DNA of 64,000 bases, taken from NCBI GenBank assembly GCA_947630795.1, contig CANRJC010000003.1, positions 62,001 to 126,000 of the forward strand. Reading direction: 5' to 3'. The translations under genes were made by a program, and so were the position numbers. Below the pieces are notes generated by a model. That model searched no databases. It was not told the origin of the DNA and was given only the letters and a program-made list of their open reading frames with translations. Source of the DNA: an uncultured Phascolarctobacterium sp. Its GTDB lineage: Bacteria > Bacillota > Negativicutes > Acidaminococcales > Acidaminococcaceae. Of this stretch, positions 58,379 through 64,000 are shown piece after piece; positions within the stretch are counted from its first letter, which is position 1, and the number at the start of each line of letters is the position of its first letter.

Positions 58379-58744
58379 ATGACAGAGCGTCAAGAACAGG
58401 ACTACACAGACTTGGTGCGGGCTTTTCATTTGACCTGGGACAGTTTCCCCGGGGCCGCCCGCATCATCGATAGCTTTAATCGCACCATAGCCGTCAATAA
58501 ATTTGCCGCAGCTTCAGGCATGAAGGCAGGAGAGATCTGTGCCCTGCGCCCCTCTCCCGAACAGCATCGGGGCTGTTTGAAAAGAAAAGCTCTGCTCACC
58601 GGGGCCCCTCAATTCGACCGCACCTTCACGGGAAAGATCAGAGGCTGGCTGCCGCTAGAAGGCTATCCCGACGCAGTGGTGCATTTTTCCATCGCCGTTC
58701 CCGAAAAGATAACAGGCGAAGAGAAAAGCGGCTCCGCTAAATAA
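58379..58744 (+). CDS. small PAS-like protein of unknown function
   Basis: A 121-residue cytosolic protein. FHLTWDSFPGAARIIDSFNRTIAVNKFAAASG (about 14-45) looks like the start of a PAS fold (a residue pair then a hydrophobic sensor strand). CALRPSPEQHRGCLKRKALLTG (about 50-71) contains two cysteines and a histidine that could bind metal or heme. The fold call is by eye only. The ATG at 58379 is preferred to a GTG 12 bases earlier, which would collide with its own ribosome site. It stands alone between the importer and rubrerythrin. Confidence 0.6.
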   Translation: MTERQEQDYTDLVRAFHLTWDSFPGAARIIDSFNRTIAVNKFAAASGMKAGEICALRPSPEQHRGCLKRKALLTGAPQFDRTFTGKIRGWLPLEGYPDAVVHFSIAVPEKITGEEKSGSAK

Positions 58745-58757
58745 ATAACAATAATTA

Positions 58758-58786
58758 TTGACAAGATGAGCTCCTTCCTATAAGAT
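58758..58786 (+). promoter_or_regulatory. promoter of rubrerythrin
   Basis: A perfect TTGACA, a 17-nt spacer and TAAGAT, about 70 bp before the start. No obvious PerR-type palindrome overlaps it, although ATAATTATTG just before -35 is AT-rich. Confidence 0.7.
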
Positions 58787-58864
58787 AGAGGGCGGGGGGC
58801 ACAGGCAGCCCCCGCGAACAAGAGAGCAAGGCAAAGATGCCGTAAGATGAAAGGAGAGCTTACC

Positions 58865-59410
58865 ATGACCAAGAAGAACATCTACGCCGGGACCCAGACC
58901 GAGAAAAATTTGGAAGCCGCTTTTGCCGGCGAGTCTCAGGCCAGAAACAAGTACACCTATTTTGCTTCCGTTGCCAAGAAAGAGGGCTATGAGCAGATCT
59001 CCGCTCTCTTCCTGAAGACGGCCGACAACGAGAAAGAGCATGCCAAGCTGTGGGCGAAAGAGCTGCAGGTGATCGGCAGCACCGCCGAGAACTTGGCTGC
59101 CGCCGCCGACGGCGAGAACTACGAGTGGACCGACATGTACGAAGGCTTTGCCAAGACCGCCGAGGCCGAAGGCTTCCCCGTGCTGGCTCATAAGTTCCGC
59201 ATGGTGGCCGCCATCGAGAAGCATCACGAAGAGCGCTACAGAGCTCTCTTGAAGAACATCGAGACGGCCGAAGTTTTCGCCAAGAGCGAAGTGAAAGTTT
59301 GGGAGTGCCGCAACTGCGGCCACATCGTAGTAGGCACCGCCGCTCCCGAGGTGTGCCCGGTGTGCGCTCATCCTCAGGCTTTCTTCGAGATCAACGCCGC
59401 CAACTATTAA
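58865..59410 (+). CDS. rbr: rubrerythrin
   Basis: Peroxide reductase of anaerobes. It has 181 residues: a ferritin-like di-iron domain (about 1-140) with the ExxH/ExxE ligands (NEKEHAKL and [12 protein letters not shown]), and a C-terminal rubredoxin-type Fe site CRNCGHIV and [10 protein letters not shown] (about 151-174). The ATG at 58865 has AAAGGAG 8 nt upstream. It is monocistronic with a strong promoter and a terminator, typical of an abundant oxidative-stress protein, and indicates an anaerobic host. Confidence 0.95.
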   Translation: MTKKNIYAGTQTEKNLEAAFAGESQARNKYTYFASVAKKEGYEQISALFLKTADNEKEHAKLWAKELQVIGSTAENLAAAADGENYEWTDMYEGFAKTAEAEGFPVLAHKFRMVAAIEKHHEERYRALLKNIETAEVFAKSEVKVWECRNCGHIVVGTAAPEVCPVCAHPQAFFEINAANY

Positions 59411-59474
59411 GAGCAGGAGCCGCCCCGCTTTTCGAGGCGGGGAGCAAAAATATTTCCTTTGCGAGCTGAAAAGA

Positions 59475-59513
59475 CGAGTGAGAAGCGAGCTGCTCCTCAC
59501 TCGTTTTCTTTTT
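59475..59513 (+). terminator. intrinsic terminator after rubrerythrin
   Basis: CGAGTGAG pairs perfectly with CTCACTCG, followed by TTTTCTTTTT. The remaining gap to the next gene (59514-59740) is purine-rich without a gene I can support. Confidence 0.8.
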
Positions 59514-59740
59514 GCCGCGCAAGAGAGCTATGCGGAAAAACAGGGCGATAGCAAAATAAAATGCTTTTTGAGCATAAACAGGCGATACATATCAAGTATT
59601 TGCAAGAAAGCGACTCAGCATGTATCATGGAAGCGGATGAAGAGAAGGAGCGCAGGCGGTCTTCACGGACCGCCGCAACAGCGGCTCCCGCAAAAATTTT
59701 GCGAAAACTTGAAGGCAGATCGAAGGCAGGAGGCGAAAAC

Positions 59741-60244
59741 ATGAAAAAAGCATTCGTTTGCGTTTTGCTGACAGCTTTTGCTTTGGCTCTTGCCGCCTGC
59801 GGACAAAAAGAGGCGGCGGCCCGGCCCGAGCCGGCGCCGGCGGCTGCAAGCGTTAAAGAAGCGGAGCAAAAGGAGCAGGATATGAAGATAAAAGTGACGG
59901 ACGGAAAGCACACGGTGGTGTTCGTCCTCAACAAAAGCAAGGCGGCCGCTTCTCTTTACGGGCAGCTCCCCCTCACCGTGCAGGTGGAAAATTATTCGGA
60001 CAACGAAAAAATTTTTTACCCGCAGAAATTGAACACCGAGGGGGCAGAGCGGGCCGTCCCCAAAGAAGGGACCTTGGCCTACTTTGCACCCTGGGGCAAT
60101 GTAGTGATGTTTTACCGCGAGCACAGTTCTACCCACAGCGGGCTGTTGGACTTGGGACAGGCGGTGTCCGGCAAAGAGGTCATCAAAAATTTGTCCGGCA
60201 CCTTGAAGATAACGAAAGCAGAAGAACAGGAGGCTGAAAAATGA
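59741..60244 (+). CDS. lipoprotein with cyclophilin-like fold
   Basis: A 167-residue protein. The signal peptide MKKAFVCVLLTAFALALAAC gives a lipobox LAAC with C20 to be lipidated, and an Ala/Pro/Glu-rich linker follows. The remainder (about 50-160) resembles bacterial cyclophilin-like proteins: AAASLYGQLPLTVQVENYSD then YFAPWGNVVMFYRE. These lack peptidyl-prolyl isomerase residues and are often adjacent to flavin or carboxymuconolactone-decarboxylase-like proteins. AGGAGG lies before the ATG, and the stop overlaps the next gene by 4 bp. Confidence 0.75.
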   Translation: MKKAFVCVLLTAFALALAACGQKEAAARPEPAPAAASVKEAEQKEQDMKIKVTDGKHTVVFVLNKSKAAASLYGQLPLTVQVENYSDNEKIFYPQKLNTEGAERAVPKEGTLAYFAPWGNVVMFYREHSSTHSGLLDLGQAVSGKEVIKNLSGTLKITKAEEQEAEK

Positions 60245-60999
60245 GCGGGAAGATCACGCAGACAGCAGGCAAAACACAATTGGGCGATTTCGCTCCCGAT
60301 TTCGCTCACTATAACGACGACGTACTTTTCGGAGAAAATTGGAACAGCGGCGGCATCGACCTGAAGACCCGCTGCATCGTCACCGTGGTGGCGCTGATGT
60401 CCAGCGGCATCACCGACTCTTCCTTGACTTATCATTTGCAGAACGCCAAGGCTCACGGCGTCACCCGAGCCGAGATAGCGGCCATCGTCACTCACGTGGC
60501 CTTTTACGCCGGCTGGCCCAAGGCGTGGGCAGTGTTCCGTCTGGCCAAAGAGGTGTGGAAGGAAGAAGAGCCGCTGCTCACCGCCAAGGATGAGCATCAG
60601 CAGTCCCTCCTTTTCCCCATCGGCGCCCCCAACGATGCTTATGCCAAATATTTCATAGGTCAAAGCTATTTGGCTCCCGTCTCCAAAGAACAGGTGGGCA
60701 TCTATAACGTGACCTTCGAGCCCGGCTGCCGCAACAATTGGCACATCCATAAAGCCGCCAAAGGGGGAGGGCAGATCTTGCTCTGCATCGGCGGCAGAGG
60801 CTATTATCAGGAATGGGGCAAAGAAGCCCGAGAGCTGAAGCCCGGCGACTGCGTCAACATCCCCGCCGGCGTGAAACATTGGCACGGGGCTGCCCCCGAC
60901 AGCTGGTTCTCTCATTTGGCCGTGGAAGTGCCGGGAGAAGCCACCGCCAACGTTTGGCTGGAGCCGGTGACGGACGAAGTTTACGGCAAATTAAAATAA
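60241..60999 (+). CDS. carboxymuconolactone decarboxylase (AhpD-like)-cupin fusion, cytosolic copy
   Basis: A 252-residue fusion. The N-terminal half (about 20-115) is a carboxymuconolactone-decarboxylase/AhpD-like helical domain (DLKTRCIVTVVALMSS, YHLQNAKAHGVTRAEI), lacking the CxxC of AhpD peroxidase. The C-terminal half (about 145-245) is a cupin, with metal ligands NWHIHKAAKGGGQ and GVKHWHGA. Such fusions are annotated as cupin/CMD proteins of uncertain substrate. The start forms an ATGA overlap with the lipoprotein gene. A second, exported copy follows. Confidence 0.85.
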   Translation: MSGKITQTAGKTQLGDFAPDFAHYNDDVLFGENWNSGGIDLKTRCIVTVVALMSSGITDSSLTYHLQNAKAHGVTRAEIAAIVTHVAFYAGWPKAWAVFRLAKEVWKEEEPLLTAKDEHQQSLLFPIGAPNDAYAKYFIGQSYLAPVSKEQVGIYNVTFEPGCRNNWHIHKAAKGGGQILLCIGGRGYYQEWGKEARELKPGDCVNIPAGVKHWHGAAPDSWFSHLAVEVPGEATANVWLEPVTDEVYGKLK

Positions 61000-61092
61000 A
61001 GACGAAATTTTGCCGCCCCCTTTTTGAGCGGCGTTGCGGGAAAAGCAAGGGCGGCACGATCTGTAAAAAACAAAAACGAAAGGAGCTCCACC

Positions 61093-61950
61093 ATGTTCAA
61101 AAAGACTACGGCCCTCTTTTTAGCCACTCTTCTCTGCGCGTCCTGTTCGGCCACGGCCTTGGCAGCCGCCGGCAACGGGAAGGCAGCGGCTCCCGCCCAA
61201 AAGATCGTCCAGACGGCGGGCAGAGACCAATTGGGCGATTTCGCTCCCGCTTTCGCTCATTACAACGACGACGTCCTTTTCGGAGAGAATTGGAACAGCG
61301 GCGGCATCGACCTGAAGACCCGCACGCTCATCACCGTGGTGGCCTTGATGTCTTCCGGCATCACCGACTCTTCCCTGACTTATCATTTGCAGAACGCCAA
61401 GGCGCACGGGGTGACGAAGGAAGAGATGGCGGCTTCCATCACCCACGCTTCCTTTTATGTAGGCTGGCCCAAGGCTTGGGCAGTGTTCCGCATGGCCAAA
61501 GAGGTGTGGAACGAAGCAACGCCCGCTCAAAGCGATAAAGAAAAATATCAGCAGAGCATCTTCTTCCCCATCGGCGCGCCTAACGATGCTTATGCCAAAT
61601 ATTTCATAGGCCAAAGCTATATTGCTCCTATCTCCGGGCAGACTTTCCCCATGTTCAACGTGACTTTCGAACCGGGCTGCCGCAATAATTGGCACAGGCA
61701 CGACGCCAAAACAGGCGGCGGGCAGGTGCTCATCGCCGTGGGCGGCCGGGGCTGGTATCAAGAGTGGGGCAAGCCGGCGCAGGAGCTGACGCCGGGCAGC
61801 GTGGTGACTATCCCTGCCGGCGTGAAACATTGGCACGGGGCGGCGGCCGACAGCTGGTTCTCTCACATCTCTATCGAGATCCCCGGCAGCGAGTGCGCCA
61901 ATGTTTGGCTGGAACCTGTCGGCGACAAAGAGTACAACAAACTGAAATGA
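61093..61950 (+). CDS. carboxymuconolactone decarboxylase-cupin fusion, exported paralogue
   Basis: Paralogue of the previous gene over its whole length (for example NWNSGGIDLKTR and GAPNDAYAKYFIGQSY are shared) with an added N-terminal signal peptide. The hydrophobic stretch (about 6-24) ends in ATALA|AAG for signal peptidase I; the cysteines at 16 and 19 do not form a standard lipobox. It has 285 residues. The cupin ligands read NWHRHDAKTGGGQ and GVKHWHGA. AAAGGAG lies before the ATG. One cytosolic and one exported version side by side suggest processing of a substrate on both sides of the membrane. Confidence 0.85.
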   Translation: MFKKTTALFLATLLCASCSATALAAAGNGKAAAPAQKIVQTAGRDQLGDFAPAFAHYNDDVLFGENWNSGGIDLKTRTLITVVALMSSGITDSSLTYHLQNAKAHGVTKEEMAASITHASFYVGWPKAWAVFRMAKEVWNEATPAQSDKEKYQQSIFFPIGAPNDAYAKYFIGQSYIAPISGQTFPMFNVTFEPGCRNNWHRHDAKTGGGQVLIAVGGRGWYQEWGKPAQELTPGSVVTIPAGVKHWHGAAADSWFSHISIEIPGSECANVWLEPVGDKEYNKLK

Positions 61951-61987
61951 GCCGAGACGGCGGCGCAGTTTAAAAAAAGCTACTGCA

Positions 61988-62023
61988 AAAAAGGCACAGC
62001 CTGCGGGTTGGGCCTTTTTCTTT
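61988..62023 (+). terminator. terminator after the cupin gene cluster
   Basis: AAAAAGGC, then CAGCC/GGTTG and GCCTTTTT form a stem, followed by CTTTTG. Confidence 0.75.
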
Positions 62024-62162
62024 TGGGGGAAGAAAAGGGAAGGGCTGTAAACGGAAAAATTTTCGGGGAGGGGGCGAATATTTTAACCGTGTGCATTTGG
62101 AAACGGTTAAAAAGGGAAGAGAGGTGCAGAATTTGTCCAAGTGGCGGAGATAAAGGGCGTTG

Positions 62163-62171
62163 TGGTATAAT
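62163..62171 (+). promoter_or_regulatory. extended -10 promoter for hsdM
   Basis: TGGTATAAT, an extended -10 element, about 95 bp before hsdM. No strong -35. The 62024-62160 stretch before it contains AACCGT...ACGGTT (62086-62107), a possible inverted repeat for a regulator. Confidence 0.5.
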
Positions 62172-62264
62172 GTTTATAAAAAGCGCTACGGTGTATCGCA
62201 TCGCGAGTTTTTGATGTGATATAAACAAAAAAAGAGAGAACGCAAAGGGACGGTGGACTTATAA

Positions 62265-63869
62265 ATGGCGAAGAAAGTTGCCGAAAGAGCACTGAATTTG
62301 GACAACATCTTGTTCAATTGCCGAGATATATTGAGGAACGCAAGAAATTCGGGCTCCTTCTTTGAAAAGCGGGATATGATGCTCACCCTTATCTTTCTGC
62401 GCCTTATGGGAGAAAAGTATGAGGACGGGGTCATCAGATTGCGCCAACAGCTGAAAGAAGACGGGCTAGACCCCGATGATGAAAACATCAAAGCGGCCTT
62501 TTTTGACGACGCCACTTTTCCGGACGGCACCTACAACTTGCCTCCGGAAGCAAGGTGGGGGGCTATCATCAATACGCCTGCACCCAGACTGAATACGGTG
62601 TTGGACACTGCTCTGCAGCGTATAGCTGCCACCTCCGAACAGCTGAAAGGCTGCTTCATCGAGGGCACTTTCACCACTCGTAACCTTGGGGCGAACGATA
62701 TCAAAAAACTGGTGGACGAAGTAAACAAAATAAGTCATAAAGCTTTCGGAGAAGAAAAAGACCTCATCGGCAGAGTATACGAATATTTTTTGAAAGAGTT
62801 CGCGGTGAACGCCACCAAGGAAGAAGGAGAATTTTACACGCCTCATGATGTGGTGCAACTTATCGCCACGATGATAGAACCCTTTGACGGCACTTTATAC
62901 GATCCTGCCTGCGGCAGCGCCGGCATGTTCATCCAATCGGCGGCGTTGGTGGAAGCAAGACAGGGAGACACTAACCGCATCAACATTTACGGGCAGGAAA
63001 AAGATGCCGCCACCTACCGTCTTGCGAAGATGAATTTGGCTTTGCGGGGGCTCAGCCATAATTTGGGCGGGACGAACGATTCTACTTTCACCCACGATCT
63101 GCACAAGGGCCTCTATTTCGATTACATAATGACGAATCCGCCTTTCAATTTAAAGGGTTGGTACGATGCCAATCTGGCAAACGATCCTCGTTGGGCCGAT
63201 TATAAAACACCGCCGGAGAGCAATGCGAACTATGCGTGGATCTTGCACATACTTTCGCATTTGAAGAAGACGACGGGGGTGGCGGGCTTTTTGCTGGCCA
63301 ACGGCGCTCTCAACGACAGCGACACCTTGGAGATACGCAGAAAATTGATCCTAAACGACAAAGTGGAAGCTATCATCGTGCTGCCCCGAGAACTTTTTAT
63401 CACGACAGATATAAGCGTTACCCTTTGGATATTGGATCAAAACAAAAAGGGCGGGCTGTACCACGGAAGAAGGTTGCGCAAGCGTGAGCACGAGATACTT
63501 TTTGTCGACCTGCGCACTTGGACGGAAAATGCGGTGAAGGGAGAAAACAAAAAGAAGGTGCGCCTCGATACGCAGCAGATAGAGAAGGCTGCCGATATTT
63601 ATCACACTTGGCAGAAGGAGGGCACCGACGGCAAAAATTACGAAGTGCCGGAACTTTACCGCAGCGTGGGGATAGACGAGATAGAGGCCAACGGCTGGGC
63701 CCTCACCCCCAGCAAATACATCCGCTTCATCGATCACGACTTGGAGATAGATTACGATAAAGAGATGGGCCGCATCCGCACGGAGATGAAGGAACTGCTC
63801 AAAAGGGAAAAAGAGTCGCAGGCCATGTTGGAAGAGGCTTTCAGGGGGATAGGGTATGGGATCGAGTAG
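62265..63869 (+). CDS. hsdM: type I restriction-modification system methyltransferase subunit
   Basis: N6-adenine methyltransferase subunit of a type I restriction system. It has 534 residues: an N-terminal helical HsdM domain (about 10-150), the SAM-binding DPACGSAGMF (213-222) and catalytic NPPF (291-294) in the N6-Mtase core, and a C-terminal coiled-coil that joins the specificity subunit (about 490-525). The sequence is full length. The overlapping hsdS gene follows; hsdR is not in view and may lie beyond the window. GC and codon use are somewhat less biased than in the aro and mad genes. Confidence 0.95.
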   Translation: MAKKVAERALNLDNILFNCRDILRNARNSGSFFEKRDMMLTLIFLRLMGEKYEDGVIRLRQQLKEDGLDPDDENIKAAFFDDATFPDGTYNLPPEARWGAIINTPAPRLNTVLDTALQRIAATSEQLKGCFIEGTFTTRNLGANDIKKLVDEVNKISHKAFGEEKDLIGRVYEYFLKEFAVNATKEEGEFYTPHDVVQLIATMIEPFDGTLYDPACGSAGMFIQSAALVEARQGDTNRINIYGQEKDAATYRLAKMNLALRGLSHNLGGTNDSTFTHDLHKGLYFDYIMTNPPFNLKGWYDANLANDPRWADYKTPPESNANYAWILHILSHLKKTTGVAGFLLANGALNDSDTLEIRRKLILNDKVEAIIVLPRELFITTDISVTLWILDQNKKGGLYHGRRLRKREHEILFVDLRTWTENAVKGENKKKVRLDTQQIEKAADIYHTWQKEGTDGKNYEVPELYRSVGIDEIEANGWALTPSKYIRFIDHDLEIDYDKEMGRIRTEMKELLKREKESQAMLEEAFRGIGYGIE

Positions 63870-64000
63870 GTATAGGTTATTTGAACTACTTGAATTATTA
63901 AATATTCAAAATTCAGATTCTAAATATGGAATTGAATACGTCCGCGGTGTAAATAATCAAAAAAAATTGATGCCTACAAAGGCTGATTTGTTAGAAAGGG
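63856..64000 (+). CDS. hsdS: type I restriction specificity subunit, 5' end (runs off window)
   Basis: The frame starts with ATG inside the last codons of hsdM, after AGGGGGATAGGG, and remains open to the window end (48 codons). The visible residues include EYVRGVNNQKKLMPTKADL, which matches the start of an HsdS target-recognition domain. Base composition drops sharply to A+T-rich with many TTA, AAT and AAA codons, unlike all neighbours. This is typical of exchanged target-recognition domains. The remainder and any phase-variable repeats lie outside. Confidence 0.85.
   Translation, partial: MGSSRYRLFELLELLNIQNSDSKYGIEYVRGVNNQKKLMPTKADLLER

Overview
The window reads as a core-chromosome segment of an anaerobic, diderm-type member of the Firmicutes. 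Negativicutes is the best fit, with Acidaminococcaceae- or Sporomusa-like relatives plausible; this is inferred from gene content and order, not from a marker phylogeny. The evidence is Firmicutes synteny (yybS-gdpP-rplI-dnaB followed by purB-purA; rpmE-DUF1385-prfA-prmC-ywlC-rpiB-ywlG-glyA; nadD-yqeK-LCP-rsfS), a HutP-family protein, CvfB, a MacA/MacB-type exporter, rubrerythrin, and a biotin-dependent sodium-pumping malonate decarboxylase. Genes are densely packed, with many 1-4 bp overlaps. Intergenic DNA is rich in purines and A+T compared with the GC-rich coding sequence.

Layout. 1-4.9 kb: the 3' end of a diaminopimelate decarboxylase, a DUF362 ferredoxin-like protein, serine acetyltransferase, L31 and a DUF1385 protein. 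4.9-10.9 kb: translation and one-carbon genes (prfA, prmC, ywlC, rpiB, ywlG, glyA, dCMP deaminase). 11.3-14.5 kb: a MacA/ATPase/MacB exporter with a small membrane protein. 14.5-18.4 kb: nadD, yqeK, an LCP ligase, rsfS and cvfB. 18.4-32.9 kb: a malonate decarboxylase (mad) locus. 33.0-41.8 kb: a nine-gene shikimate/Phe/Tyr operon. 42.0-44.3 kb: a Sel1-repeat protein and an ADP-ribosylglycohydrolase. 44.4-55.3 kb, minus strand: mrp, mscL-tyrS, purB-purA and yybS-gdpP-rplI-dnaB. 55.4-62.0 kb: an ABC importer, rubrerythrin, and a lipoprotein/cupin cluster. 62.2-64.0 kb: the start of a type I restriction-modification locus (hsdM, partial hsdS).

The mad locus is the centrepiece. It encodes the ACP transferase (MadA), the ACP (MadE), the carboxyltransferase pair (MadC/MadD), two almost identical biotin carriers (MadF1/MadF2), the membrane decarboxylase pump (MadB), prosthetic-group enzymes (MadG, MadK, MadH), a dedicated biotin ligase and transporters (MadL/MadM, an AEC carrier). 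From madB to madM the order is that of the Malonomonas rubra mad cluster as I recall it, with birA and a hutP-family gene inserted after madB. No histidine-utilisation genes are present. A consensus promoter precedes a leader of about 620 nt with two intrinsic terminators and a long structured hairpin, and a third terminator lies between hutP and madA. A purine-rich, NAG-triplet element occurs three times: near the RNA start, inside the leader, and overlapping the arm of the terminator before madA. I infer that the HutP homologue is an antiterminator for malonate catabolism. This is the strongest candidate for an undescribed system here.

A second regulatory find is the aromatic operon. Its leader encodes a 31-residue peptide containing YYSFYYAPVF, followed by an intrinsic terminator. 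This is classical Phe/Tyr ribosome-mediated attenuation, in a group of bacteria where T-boxes would be the usual expectation.
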